Part shown: one piece after another, positions 31,753 to 40,389 of the stretch
Layout: the number at the start of each line of letters is the position of its first letter
How positions within the stretch are numbered: the stretch's first letter is position 1
NCBI RefSeq assembly: GCF_019977395.1
Contig: NZ_AP024660.1
Coordinates: 3,410,001 to 3,474,000 of the forward strand
DNA: 64,000 nt
Direction: 5' to 3'
Source: Arthrobacter sp. NicSoilC5
Lineage (GTDB): Bacteria > Actinomycetota > Actinomycetes > Actinomycetales > Micrococcaceae
Notes under the pieces: generated by a model
What the model saw: only the letters and a program-made list of their open reading frames with translations
Database searches by the model: none
What the model was told of the DNA's origin: nothing
Position numbers and translations under genes: made by a program

Positions 31753-32652
31753 ATGACAATTGACGAGTCAGTGCCGCAGCGGCCGCTGGTCTTTGCCCAC
31801 CGCGGGTCCAGTGGCGCGTATGCCGAACACACCCGCGCCGCCTACCTGCAGGCCCTGGCTGACGGGGCCGACGGAGTGGAGTGCGATGTCCACCTGACCC
31901 GGGACCAGCACGTGGTCCTGCTCCACGACGCCAACCTGGACCGCACGTCCGACGGAACGGGCCCGGTGGCTGAGCGGACGCTGGAGGAGTTGCGCCAGCT
32001 GGACTTCTCGTCCTGGAAAGGCGTCCGCATTCCCGAAACCTACGGGGCGCGCTCCGAGCAGCTCCTGACCCTTCCGGAGCTGCTGGACGTCCTGCGCGGG
32101 GCGGGCCGTCCCGTGAAACTCGCCATTGAGCTCAAGCATCCCAGCCCCTACCAGCTCAAGCTGGAGGACCGGGTCCTGGAAGTACTCCGCAGCGAGGGCT
32201 GGGACCCGCAAAGCTCCACAGTGGACAACATCGCCGTGACATTCATGAGTTTCAGCCCCGATTCCGTCCGGCACCTGCTCCTGTCCATCCCGCCGCAGTA
32301 CATCTGCCAACTCGTGGACGACGTCACCATTCATGAGATCCGTGGCGGCCTCGGGGTGGGGCCGATTACGGGCGGCGCCATCGCAAACCTGATGAAGGCC
32401 ACCCAGCTGGAGGGCGAACGGATCCTGGATGACCGGGAGGTGGGGATGGCCGGGCCGGGTATTGATTACGTCCGTGAGCGCCCCGGCACCGTCCGGCGCT
32501 GGCTGGACTCCGGCCGCCGCTTCAGGGTGTGGACTGTGGACTCACCGGAGGACGTGGCCCTCTGCCAGGAGTTGGGCATCCAGGAGATCACCACCAACGT
32601 GCCGGCCCGCGTCCTGGAACAGCTGCACATGGCCGCGCCGCAGGGAAAGTAG
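31753..32652 (+). CDS. glycerophosphodiester phosphodiesterase family protein
   Basis: A 299-aa TIM-barrel GDPD that splits glycerophosphodiesters to glycerol 3-phosphate and alcohol. Metal and catalytic motifs are FAHRGSSG, GVECDVHLT and VVLLHDANLDRT, with AIELKH later. No signal peptide is seen, so it is cytoplasmic. ATG 31753 is used; an in-frame GTG at 31747 is an alternative. It is followed 7 bases on by the CaiB-like gene. Confidence 0.92.
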   Translation: MTIDESVPQRPLVFAHRGSSGAYAEHTRAAYLQALADGADGVECDVHLTRDQHVVLLHDANLDRTSDGTGPVAERTLEELRQLDFSSWKGVRIPETYGARSEQLLTLPELLDVLRGAGRPVKLAIELKHPSPYQLKLEDRVLEVLRSEGWDPQSSTVDNIAVTFMSFSPDSVRHLLLSIPPQYICQLVDDVTIHEIRGGLGVGPITGGAIANLMKATQLEGERILDDREVGMAGPGIDYVRERPGTVRRWLDSGRRFRVWTVDSPEDVALCQELGIQEITTNVPARVLEQLHMAAPQGK

Positions 32653-32659
32653 CGCTGAT

Positions 32660-34075
32660 ATGGCCGCCCCCGGCACACCGTCCGTGCCCCGCTGGTGGGC
32701 CGGGCCGCTCGACGTCGAAGGCCTGGCGCTGCAGTCCGTGGAAGCAGCCGCGGAAGCCCTGAACCTGTACACGGCGAGCCCTGGCCGGTACAGCACGACT
32801 CCTGTGCTCACGGCAGCTGCCTTCGATTCCTTCGGGCACCTGCGGATTGCGGGGCGCAAGCCGCAGGGTTTCGCGCCCCTGTCCGGCTTCCGGAAGACCG
32901 CCGACGGCTGGATCCGGCTGCATGCAAACTACCCGCACCACGAGCAACGGCTTTTGCAGGCGCTGGGTGCAACCTCCGCGGAAGGGGTGGAGAGGGAACT
33001 CCAGTCCATGGCCGCGCTGGAGGCTGAGGCCGCCATCCAGCGGCACGGCGGAATTGGCGCGGCTGTCCGGACTCGCGGTGAATGGCTTGCGACCGACATG
33101 GGCCGAGCGGCCGGTTCAGGACCCTGGATTGCTGTGGAGCATGCCGACGGCACAACCAGTGGCTTCGGACTGCAGGATATCGGGGCGGCCACAGAGGCCG
33201 GCACCAGCCCCGGCACCCTGTCCGGTACCAGCGCCCTGCACGGTGCGGACGGCCTGCCCCTGGCCGGGGTACGGGTCCTGGACCTGACGCGGGTCATCGC
33301 AGGGCCGGTCGCCACCCGGCTGCTGGCCGCGCTCGGAGCAGAGGTCCTGCGAATCGACCCGCCCGCCTTTCCCGAGATCGAAGACCAGTTCGTGGACACG
33401 GCCTTTGGCAAGCGCAGCGCAGTACTCGACCTGGGACCCGTGGCAAACCGGCAGGACTTCCAGCAGCTCCTGGTCGGCGCAGATGCCGTGGTCACCGGTT
33501 ACCGGCACGGCGCGTTGGACCGGTTTGGGCTCAATCCGCGGGAACTGCTGGCAGCACACCCGGGACTGGTGGTGGTCACGTTGGACAGCTGGGGCGGCAG
33601 TGGGCCGTGGAGCGGACTGCGCGGCTTTGACAGCATTGTCCAGGCCGCCAGCGGAATCGCACACCTCTACGGCAGAGAGGACGACGACGGCAGGTGGCGC
33701 CCGGGTGCCCTTCCGGTGCAGGCACTGGACCATGCCACCGGCTACGGGGTGGCTGCGGCTGCGGTCCGTCTTCTGGCCGCGCGCCGCCGGACGGGTTTGG
33801 GCGGCGCTGCCCACCTGTCTCTGGCCCGCACCGCTGAGGAACTGTTTTCCCTGGCCGGCATGGAAAGCCAGGCTGGCATGGAAAACCGGGCTGGCACCGA
33901 AAACCAAGCCACCACAGCAAGCCCCGCGGAACTCCCATCGCCCGAATACCGGTCCGTGGACAGCAGCTTTGGCGAGTTGCGGTACGTCGGGCCGCCACTG
34001 CTCGACGCAGGCCGGCCGCTGGACTATCGGTCCCCGCCACCACCATATGGAAGCTCGCAGGCCGCCTGGCTGTGA
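32660..34075 (+). CDS. CaiB/BaiF CoA-transferase family III protein with N-terminal extension
   Basis: A 471-aa protein. The CaiB-type N domain begins at about residue 200 with LAGVRVLDLTRVIAGPVATR and LGAEVLRIDPP, then DSWGGSGPWSGLRGFDSIVQ and the GRWRPGALPVQ segment. The first 190 residues (DVEGLALQSVEAAAEALNLY, WIRLHANYPHHEQRLLQALG) look like the C-terminal half of the same family, so the two halves appear circularly arranged within one chain. A three-unit 18-bp repeat lies in a linker at about 400-417. Substrate unknown. Confidence 0.82.
   Translation: MAAPGTPSVPRWWAGPLDVEGLALQSVEAAAEALNLYTASPGRYSTTPVLTAAAFDSFGHLRIAGRKPQGFAPLSGFRKTADGWIRLHANYPHHEQRLLQALGATSAEGVERELQSMAALEAEAAIQRHGGIGAAVRTRGEWLATDMGRAAGSGPWIAVEHADGTTSGFGLQDIGAATEAGTSPGTLSGTSALHGADGLPLAGVRVLDLTRVIAGPVATRLLAALGAEVLRIDPPAFPEIEDQFVDTAFGKRSAVLDLGPVANRQDFQQLLVGADAVVTGYRHGALDRFGLNPRELLAAHPGLVVVTLDSWGGSGPWSGLRGFDSIVQAASGIAHLYGREDDDGRWRPGALPVQALDHATGYGVAAAAVRLLAARRRTGLGGAAHLSLARTAEELFSLAGMESQAGMENRAGTENQATTASPAELPSPEYRSVDSSFGELRYVGPPLLDAGRPLDYRSPPPPYGSSQAAWL
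33857..33910 (+). repeat. in-frame 18-bp tandem repeat, 3 units
   Basis: Three units encode GMESQA, GMENRA and GTENQA within the CaiB-like gene, in a poorly conserved linker. Confidence 0.85.
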
Positions 34076-34168
34076 CGCTTGCAGCCCCGGACTGTGTAGC
34101 TGCGCAGCCCTGCTGTCCTGCCGGATGCCGGGTTTCTGGGGGTGCTTAGGCTGTGATTGAGTGGTTCC

Positions 34169-34804
34169 ATGTCTTCTCCCAGGTCCGGCCCCGCTGCTAA
34201 GGGCCTGTCCGCGCTGTCCCCATCCATTCCCGGCGCGGCCGTGCAGCACCTGTCCGCGGCTGCCATGGGGGCGCTTCTGCTGGCCAGTGCCGGCAAGCAT
34301 TTCAGGGATCCCGGCTTCTACCGTGACGTCGTTCCGGGATACCTCTGCCGGCAGGATCCCTCGCCTGACGCAACCCCAAGCGGTACCACCCCTGACAGTC
34401 CAACCCAAGGCAGTCAACCCCAAGGCATTTCAACCGAGGGCAGTCCAACCCAAAGCAGCCCGCCCCCGAGAAGCACGGGCACAGCCGCCGCAGCCCAGCA
34501 TCCATGGGCCGTCCTGTCCCGGGACGAGTGGATCGCCGTGAGCGGCCTGCTGGAGCTCGCAGCCGCCGTCGGAATTGTCCTGCCACCCACCCGGAAGCTG
34601 ACGGCCACTGCCATTACGGCGATGTTCACCGCATTCCTTGCCGGGCACGTCGATGCCCTCGTGAGGGCGTACGGGCCGGAGGGCACGCCCCGCCGCCGGA
34701 AGATCCACGCCGTGCGGCTTCCGCTCCAGGCGCCCCTGATCCTGTGGGCCTGGAGCCTGCGGACACGTGTACTGCCCGGCCGTAAACCCGGAGGCCGCGG
34801 GTGA
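34169..34804 (+). CDS. DoxX-like small membrane protein with inserted low-complexity loop
   Basis: A 211-aa protein. The start (SAAAMGALLLASAGKHFRDP with GFYRDVVPGYL) and end (ISGLLELAAAVGIVL-like helix, then KIHAVRLPLQAPLILWAW) match small DoxX-type membrane proteins of about 130-150 aa. Between them, about residues 68-115, lies a Pro/Ser/Thr/Gln-rich insert with short repeats (SPTQGSQPQ, SPTQSSPPP). ATG 34169 is used; TTG 34157 is in frame. It overlaps azlC by GTGA. Function unknown. Confidence 0.7.
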   Translation: MSSPRSGPAAKGLSALSPSIPGAAVQHLSAAAMGALLLASAGKHFRDPGFYRDVVPGYLCRQDPSPDATPSGTTPDSPTQGSQPQGISTEGSPTQSSPPPRSTGTAAAAQHPWAVLSRDEWIAVSGLLELAAAVGIVLPPTRKLTATAITAMFTAFLAGHVDALVRAYGPEGTPRRRKIHAVRLPLQAPLILWAWSLRTRVLPGRKPGGRG

Positions 34805-35646
34805 AGCTGCTGGCATCGCCGGCTGTCAGGGTGGGTATCTCCATCAGTATTGCCACGGGGCTGTACGGCGTGTCCTTCGGGGCGCTCGCGGTGACGTCCG
34901 GGCTCAACTTCTGGCAGACCATGGTGTTGAGCCTGCTCCTCTTCAGCGGCGGCTCGCAGTTTGCGTTCATCGGGGTGGTGGCAGGCGGCGGCTCAGGCCT
35001 CGCGGCCATGAGCGCAGCCACCCTCCTGGGCATGCGCAACGGCATCTACGGCATGCAGCTGAACGCGCTGCTCCGCCCCACGGGCTGGCGCAAGTACGTC
35101 GGGGCGCAGCTCACCATCGACGAATCCACTGCCACGAGCACGGGCCAGACAGACCCGGCCGAACAGCAGCGCGGATTCTGGACCGCGGGAATCGGCGTCT
35201 ACGTGCTCTGGAACCTCTTCACCGCTGTGGGGGCACTGGCCGGAAGCGGGCTGGGCGATCCCAAGCAATGGGGGCTGGACGGGGCTGCCGTCGCCGCCTT
35301 CCTGGCGCTGCTCTGGCCCCGGCTCAAGGGCCGGGAGCCAATCGCCATCGCGGTGGTGTGTGCCGTGGCGACCGTAGTTGCTGTTCCCTTCGTTCCGCCA
35401 GGCGTCCCCATCCTGGTGGCCGCGGTAGTTGCCGCGCTGGTGGGTTGGTTCAGCCATGGCCGCCGCGACGAAGGCCTCGAACCCGACGTCGAGCCCTACG
35501 GCACGCACGGCCACGGCCATCACCAGGACCGCCACGGCGATCACCAGGACCGCCACGGCGATCACCAGGACGGCCACGGCGATCACCAGGACCGTCTTGG
35601 CGGACCGGAGCGCAGAAGCGGCACCGACCCGGAGGCACGCGCATGA
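34801..35646 (+). CDS. azlC: AzlC family branched-chain amino acid exporter subunit
   Basis: A 281-aa AzlC membrane protein; with AzlD it exports branched-chain amino acids. The start AVRVGISISIATGLYGVSFG and FSGGSQFAFIGVVAGGG are family-typical; about 5-6 membrane segments run to residue 225. The C-terminus carries an unusual cytoplasmic His/Asp-rich tail made of 7-residue repeats (HQDRHGD). GTG 34801 overlaps the previous stop, and the stop overlaps azlD (ATGA). Confidence 0.9.
   Translation: MKLLASPAVRVGISISIATGLYGVSFGALAVTSGLNFWQTMVLSLLLFSGGSQFAFIGVVAGGGSGLAAMSAATLLGMRNGIYGMQLNALLRPTGWRKYVGAQLTIDESTATSTGQTDPAEQQRGFWTAGIGVYVLWNLFTAVGALAGSGLGDPKQWGLDGAAVAAFLALLWPRLKGREPIAIAVVCAVATVVAVPFVPPGVPILVAAVVAALVGWFSHGRRDEGLEPDVEPYGTHGHGHHQDRHGDHQDRHGDHQDGHGDHQDRLGGPERRSGTDPEARA
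35518..35601 (+). repeat. in-frame 21-bp tandem repeat, 4 units, in the azlC tail
   Basis: Units at 35518, 35539, 35560 and 35581 encode HHQDRHG-type heptads, nearly identical at DNA level, which points to recent slippage expansion. There are no spacers. Confidence 0.92.
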
Positions 35647-35954
35647 CTTTGTGGATCTGGCTGCTTATTGCCTGCGTCCTTGCCTACGCATGGAAGCTGG
35701 TGGGCTACTTTGTTCCCGCCAAGTTCCTCGAGGACCCCCGCACCTCACGCGTCGCGGGAACCATGACCATCGGCCTGCTGGCCTCGCTCACAGTGGTGAA
35801 TGCGGTGGTGTCGGGCCAGGCGCTCGCCGCAGACGCCAGGCTGGGAGCGCTGGCCGCCGCCGCGGTCGCCCTTGTACTCCGGGCGCCGTTCCTTGTGGTG
35901 GTAATCGCCGGAGCCGGCACGGCGGCACTGTTGCGGATCCTGGGCTGGAACTGA
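35643..35954 (+). CDS. azlD: AzlD family subunit
   Basis: A 103-aa protein with about 4 membrane segments (LWIWLLIACVLAYAWKLVGY; IGLLASLTVVNAVVSG; AAAVALVLRAPFLVVVIAGA), partner of AzlC. ATG 35643 overlaps the azlC stop by 4 bases. Confidence 0.88.
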   Translation: MTLWIWLLIACVLAYAWKLVGYFVPAKFLEDPRTSRVAGTMTIGLLASLTVVNAVVSGQALAADARLGALAAAAVALVLRAPFLVVVIAGAGTAALLRILGWN

Positions 35955-36068
35955 TCCCCTGATTCGTGCCCAAAGTGGTGACCCGGGTCACTTTGCTGGG
36001 CCTGTGCCGGTTGTACTATGAGATCGGCTTATGCAGTTGGCCATGGAATTTCCTATTGAACGGCACCC

Positions 36069-36326
36069 ATGGAAAATCAGCTGCACCCTGCGGGCGGCTT
36101 AGCGGGCAGGCTTCGCCATAAGAACGCCCGACGCCGGGCGGGCCTTCCTGCCAAACGCTTCTTCAAGCGCTTTTCCGGACTTTCGGACGTCCCGGAAGAG
36201 GACCTGGAACTTCTCTCCCAAAGACTTCGGGAGGCACTCGACCTGGATCCGTCGTCGTCCGTGCCCGCCCTTCAGGCCCTGGTGCGCCGGGAGATCCGCA
36301 AGCGCGCGGACACAGGCAGCGCGTAG
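36069..36326 (+). CDS. small hypothetical protein
   Basis: An 85-aa protein, not recognised. The first half is strongly basic (RLRHKNARRRAG, KRFFKRF); the second half looks like a helical acidic region (DVPEEDLELLSQRLREALDL). No membrane segment. The ribosome-binding site is weak, so the start is uncertain. Confidence 0.5.
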   Translation: MENQLHPAGGLAGRLRHKNARRRAGLPAKRFFKRFSGLSDVPEEDLELLSQRLREALDLDPSSSVPALQALVRREIRKRADTGSA

Positions 36327-36409
36327 CAGCCCACCATTCCGGGTGCCATCTGTGATGGACTGGGAGAGAGGCAGCCCACACCCAGGCGGCCACCAAAGGA
36401 GGAATCGAG

Positions 36410-36832
36410 ATGGACGACGAGTCACGGCCTGTTGAGCCGCAGGACGGCCACGGCACCGATGAGACCGGCAAGGACGCCAGGGGAGAACACGGCACCGGGG
36501 TGCCCGCCGCGGAACAGTCCGCAAAGCCGCGGGCCGCCTATCTTGACCCGCGAGGTTCGGAGTCAACCCGCGAGCTGCGCGACACCGCCAGAAGGCGCCG
36601 GGACGCGGAAGAAAAACTCCAACAGCACCTGATGGAAGCGAAGGACCACGTTCCCAACGAATTCCATGAACATCCCGGACATGGCTACGTGGGACACGCC
36701 GGACATGAGCACCTGGCCCATGAGCCGTCCGGTCATGAGACGCCAGACCAGGAACAGTCCGGCCAGGACCAGGAACAGCCCGGCCGGGAGCAGGACGGTG
36801 GCACCGGCGAAAAGGGCGCAGACAAGGCCTGA
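36410..36832 (+). CDS. hydrophilic His/Gln/Glu-rich hypothetical protein
   Basis: A 140-aa, fully polar, probably disordered protein. The middle is a helical Arg/Glu segment (RELRDTARRRRDAEEKLQQH), the C-terminal third a His-rich run (HEHPGHGYVGHAGHEHLAHE) and a Gln/Glu/Gly tail. AAAGGAGG before ATG 36410 is one of the best ribosome-binding sites in the window, supporting real translation. Function unknown; metal binding or stress protection are guesses. Confidence 0.68.
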   Translation: MDDESRPVEPQDGHGTDETGKDARGEHGTGVPAAEQSAKPRAAYLDPRGSESTRELRDTARRRRDAEEKLQQHLMEAKDHVPNEFHEHPGHGYVGHAGHEHLAHEPSGHETPDQEQSGQDQEQPGREQDGGTGEKGADKA

Positions 36833-36904
36833 TCAGCATTGGAGTCCTTAGCGGCTGGGCCCCCCGCCTGCCGCGGCCAGCGCTGACTTTCGGCCGGCCG
36901 GACC

Positions 36905-36938
36905 CCTGGCTGCCGGTCGGCATTGACCGGCAGCCAGG
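36905..36938. terminator. bidirectional hairpin terminator
   Basis: Perfect 14-bp arms CCTGGCTGCCGGTC / GACCGGCAGCCAGG with a 6-base loop between two converging genes. Confidence 0.82.
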
Positions 36939-36956
36939 AGCTGAACAAGCGGTGTT

Positions 36957-37181
36957 TTAGGCTACGCCGTGGGCCGCGCCGTCAGGTGAGACGGACCTGC
37001 GGTACGTTTCCTCCACGCCCATCTCGTACCACGCCTGCGCGCCAAACTCCGGTTCGGGGGTATCCAGGTTCTGGTACAGGGCGTCAAGCAGTTCCACGAG
37101 CTCGCCGGCGGTCAGTGCAGGCAGGACTTCCTCCGGCCCGCGGGGATCGGTCAGGTAGTGGAGAAGCTTTGAGTGGTTCAT
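36957..37181 (-). CDS. small hypothetical protein
   Basis: A 74-aa soluble protein, not recognised: HYLTDPRGPEEVLPALTAGE, then LVELLDALYQNL and a WYEMGVEETYRR segment. ATG 37181 is preferred to an in-frame TTG at 37235, though neither has a strong ribosome-binding site. The 210 bp upstream to the tetR stop show no gene. Confidence 0.65.
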   Translation of the reverse strand: MNHSKLLHYLTDPRGPEEVLPALTAGELVELLDALYQNLDTPEPEFGAQAWYEMGVEETYRRSVSPDGAAHGVA

Positions 37182-37391
37182 TGCAGTGCGGCCGTTGTGT
37201 GGGGGACAGGCGCGAAGTGCATGGGGTTGCTCCAACGTGGAAGTGCCGAGGCTGACTGCCTAACCCCAATTCAGAGTGTATTGCACGTACTTACTGGTAA
37301 CAATGGAGTTGGCCCACAACGCATCTGCCACCAGGAAATTGCCGCCATAGAACTACCGTCAACGAATTCCGGCAGCAGGCCGCCTCACGGC

Positions 37392-38048
37392 TTACTCCGG
37401 CAGCGTTCCGGGCTGGACGTTTACCGTGGTGTTGCCGGGCGCGGGCGGCACGGGAACGAACACGGGGAGCGGGCGCGACGGGCGGACCGTGCGGATGGCA
37501 TCCTCCACCAGCGCCAGCGGGCGGCGCCACGCATCAGAACCGGGTTCCATGGTGTCCACCACGCCGATCAGCATGGCCAGCAGCCGGAACATGTCCGTCA
37601 TGGAAATGTCAGTGCGCAGGCTTCCCTGGCCTTGGCCGCGCGCCAGCAGGATGCTCATGGATTCCATCAGGGAACCGGTGATTCCGGTGAGGAGTTCGCG
37701 CCGGCCCGCCACCGCACACAGCAGGTTGGCGTCGTCGCTCGCGGCCCCCATCAGGGCTTCGAGAACGCGCAGCAGGCCTGCGGCGGCGTCGATATCGGCA
37801 AGGGCGCCGTCCATGACGGGGTCAACCGTGAGCCGGAGCTGCCGGTTGAGCGCGGCAAGCACCAGTTCTTCCTTGTCCGCGAAGTTGCGGAAGAGGGTTG
37901 CCGGGCCCACGCCGGCGGTGGTTGCGATGGTCTGGAGCGGTACTTCCGGGCCGAACTCCCGGAAGCATTGGCGTGCAGCCGTGATGATCTTGTCCACGTT
38001 CCGCGCTGCGTCGGCACGGAGGGGCTTTCGGGCGACTGCGAGGCTCAT
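37392..38048 (-). CDS. TetR family transcriptional regulator
   Basis: A 218-aa TetR repressor. The HTH is LQTIATTAGVGPATLFRNFADKEE-like (about 40-62: TIATTAGVGPATLFRNFADK). The C-terminal ligand domain is typical in length, with a Pro-rich end. ATG 38048 gives the usual short N-terminus; the extension to 38132 is not needed. Divergent from the thiamine-binding-like gene (123 bp apart); targets unknown. Confidence 0.88.
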   Translation of the reverse strand: MSLAVARKPLRADAARNVDKIITAARQCFREFGPEVPLQTIATTAGVGPATLFRNFADKEELVLAALNRQLRLTVDPVMDGALADIDAAAGLLRVLEALMGAASDDANLLCAVAGRRELLTGITGSLMESMSILLARGQGQGSLRTDISMTDMFRLLAMLIGVVDTMEPGSDAWRRPLALVEDAIRTVRPSRPLPVFVPVPPAPGNTTVNVQPGTLPE

Positions 38049-38171
38049 GCCCAAAAGGGTAGCAACGGAGCTTCCGGCCAACACGGTTACTGCGGGGTAG
38101 GCGCTTATGTGACGGCGGCCCGCTGCCGTCACCTGCGCTGCTGTCCGGAGCTGCGTGGGAGACTGGGGAGC

Positions 38172-38495
38172 ATGTTGCTTGCATTTTCTGTTGCTCCGTC
38201 AGGCGTTCCCAGCGAAGGTTCACGGCCCAACGATGCGTCGGTGCACGACGCCGTTGCAGCCGCAGTCAAGATCGTCAGGGAGTCCGGGCTGCCCAACCAG
38301 ACGGATTCCATGTTCACCACCATTGAAGGCGAGTGGGACGAGGTGTTCGACGTCGTCAAGCGCGCCACCGAGGCCGTGGGGCACTACGGCAGCCGTGTTT
38401 CGCTGGTGATCAAAGCAGACATCAGGCCCGGCTACAGCGGCGAGCTGACCGCGAAGGTCGACCGCCTGGAGAATGCCCTGGTGCAGGAGCCCTAA
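38172..38495 (+). CDS. thiamine-binding/MTH1187 (YqgV-like) family protein
   Basis: A 107-aa ferredoxin-fold protein: LLAFSVAPSG at the start, VHDAVAAAVKIVRESGLPNQ, the TIEGEWDEVFDVVKRA block and RVSLVIKADIRPGYSG. This fits the UPF0045/MTH1187 family, some members of which bind thiamine. Role here unknown. Confidence 0.82.
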   Translation: MLLAFSVAPSGVPSEGSRPNDASVHDAVAAAVKIVRESGLPNQTDSMFTTIEGEWDEVFDVVKRATEAVGHYGSRVSLVIKADIRPGYSGELTAKVDRLENALVQEP

Positions 38496-38556
38496 GCGTC
38501 TTACAAGGGGGCCGCATTGTCTGGACCCCCGGCACGCCGCGTGCCAAAATGTGGCA

Positions 38557-39249
38557 ATGTTCGAGCACAGGCCGCGGCCGGAATGGATTGCCACCGAGGA
38601 GTTCCTGTCCGCTGCCGTAGTGCATCCGGACAGCGCCGTCCAGCAGGCCATCCACGCCGCGGCGGAGGCCGGCATGCCCGCCATCGAGGTGGCGCCTAAC
38701 GCAGGGAAACTCCTGAAGCTCCTGGTCCAGCTGTCCGGTGCCCGGCGCATCCTGGAGATCGGGACGCTCGCGGGATACAGCACCATTTGGATGGGCCGGG
38801 GGCTGCCCCCTAACGGCACCCTGGTCACCTGCGAGTACCTGCCCCAGCACGCAGAAGTGGCGTGGGCCAATATTGATGCGGCCGGCCTGGGGGAAAGGGT
38901 GGAGATCCGGCTGGGCCCGGCGCTGGAGACCCTGGCGGCCCTCGAGGAAGAGGAACGGGAGCCGTTCGACTTCATCTTCATCGACGCCGACAAGCAGAAC
39001 AACAGCCGCTACCTGGACTGGGCCGTCAGGCTTGGCCGGCCCGGCGCCGCGGTGGTCCTGGACAACACCATCTGGGAAGGCGCGGTGCTGGACCCGGACA
39101 TCGACCCCGTCAACGCGCCGGGGATCATCGATGCACTCAAGCTGCTGGGCAACCACCCCCGGCTGGACGCCACCGTGATCCAGACCGTCGGCTCGAAAGG
39201 CTGGGACGGGTTCGCCCTGGCGCGCATTCTCCCGCAAAACAGTAAGTAA
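38557..39249 (+). CDS. O-methyltransferase family 3 (CCoAOMT-like)
   Basis: A 230-aa SAM-dependent O-methyltransferase. SAM motif ILEIGTLAGYSTIWM, then LVTCEYLPQHAEVA, and the metal/SAM block FDFIFIDADKQNNSRYLDWA with VVLDNTIWEGAV. ATG 38557 gives a normal-length family member. It ends 51 bases before the chosen start of the acyl-CoA dehydrogenase-like gene and could be part of that cassette. Confidence 0.88.
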   Translation: MFEHRPRPEWIATEEFLSAAVVHPDSAVQQAIHAAAEAGMPAIEVAPNAGKLLKLLVQLSGARRILEIGTLAGYSTIWMGRGLPPNGTLVTCEYLPQHAEVAWANIDAAGLGERVEIRLGPALETLAALEEEEREPFDFIFIDADKQNNSRYLDWAVRLGRPGAAVVLDNTIWEGAVLDPDIDPVNAPGIIDALKLLGNHPRLDATVIQTVGSKGWDGFALARILPQNSK

Positions 39250-39300
39250 GCTGTGGAGATGCGTCCGGTGCCCGCCGGACATCTCTCCTGGAGGACGTAT

Positions 39301-40389
39301 TTGCAAGCGCCACTTACTCCTGTGCTCCTCAGTTCCGCCCCCGCTGGGCTCTCCCCGTGGGGTTCCCTCTTGGAGTCGTTCGCCGGTGCCGTAGGTGATG
39401 TGCCGGCCCTGCTGGCCCTGGCCGTCGAGGCCGGACGGACGTGGCCGCGGCCCGGTGAAGGACGCACCGCCGTGTTGTGGGAGCTCCTGGCCTCCGTGGC
39501 TGCCACTGACGTTGCCGCGGCCCGAGTGCTTGAGCCGCACCTCGACGCCGTCGCCATCCTTGCCCAGGCCGGCCAGGCCTTTCCGGCCGTTCATCCCAGG
39601 CCGGATGGTGCCGCGGAAGCAGCGTGGGGCGTGTTCGCTGCAGAGGCACCCAACGCCAGGCTTGAGGCGCGCTCCGGAAGCACCGGCATTGTGCTCAACG
39701 GAACCAAGCCTTGGTGTTCACTTGCCGGCCGGCTGGACTGCGCCGTCATCACCGCGCACACGGACGACGGCGGCCGGGCGGCTTTTGCCGTCAGCCTTCG
39801 CCACCCGGGCGTGGCATGTGAGGAGCCGGAGTGGATTGCGCGCGGCCTGCGGGAGATCCCCAGCGGTAGCGTGCGCTTCGACCAGGTCCCGGCGACGCCG
39901 GTTGGCGACACCGGCTGGTACCACAGCCGGCCCGGTTTCGCCTGGGGCGGGATGGGCGTCGCCGCCTGCTGGCTGGGCGGAGCAGTGGGGGTGGCACGGG
40001 ATTTCCGTGCCGGCCTGCTGGCAGGTGCGGATAATGGGCGGGAGCCGGACCAGCTGGCGCTCGCGGCATTGGGCGAGGTGGACCGGACCATCGCCGCCGC
40101 CCTGCAGTACCTGGCCGGGACGGCAGCCCGCATCGACGACGGCACCCTCGGCGCCGACGGGAGCCAAAGCACCTGGAGCGAGGCCCAGCGCGTGCGCGGA
40201 ACCGCTGCGGCCGCCGTCGAACGTGTCCTTCACCTGGTGGGCTCCCACCGGGGGCCGGGGCCACTCGCCTTTGATGAACCGTATGCCAAAAGGATGGCGG
40301 ACCTGGCGCTGTATGTCCGGCAGCATCATGGCGCACGTGATGATGCCCAACTGGGCCGGCTGGCACTCAAGGGGGACTGCCGGTGGTGA
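39301..40389 (+). CDS. acyl-CoA dehydrogenase-like flavoprotein
   Basis: A 362-aa protein with acyl-CoA dehydrogenase-like layout: a helical N-terminal part, a middle beta domain (WGVFAAEAPNARLEA, LNGTKPWCSLAGRLD), a helical C-terminus (HLVGSHRGPGPLAFD, LALYVRQHHGARDD). It is shorter than standard family members and the catalytic Glu could not be placed. TTG 39301 is chosen because GGAGG ends 6 bases upstream; GTG 39253 is in frame but lacks such a site. It overlaps the next gene by 7 bases and starts a three-gene cassette. Confidence 0.75.
   Translation: MQAPLTPVLLSSAPAGLSPWGSLLESFAGAVGDVPALLALAVEAGRTWPRPGEGRTAVLWELLASVAATDVAAARVLEPHLDAVAILAQAGQAFPAVHPRPDGAAEAAWGVFAAEAPNARLEARSGSTGIVLNGTKPWCSLAGRLDCAVITAHTDDGGRAAFAVSLRHPGVACEEPEWIARGLREIPSGSVRFDQVPATPVGDTGWYHSRPGFAWGGMGVAACWLGGAVGVARDFRAGLLAGADNGREPDQLALAALGEVDRTIAAALQYLAGTAARIDDGTLGADGSQSTWSEAQRVRGTAAAAVERVLHLVGSHRGPGPLAFDEPYAKRMADLALYVRQHHGARDDAQLGRLALKGDCRW

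Noticed and set aside
35518..35601. Possible short CRISPR-like repeat array
   Set aside because: Units are contiguous, 21 bp, in frame and without spacers, and no cas gene is present.
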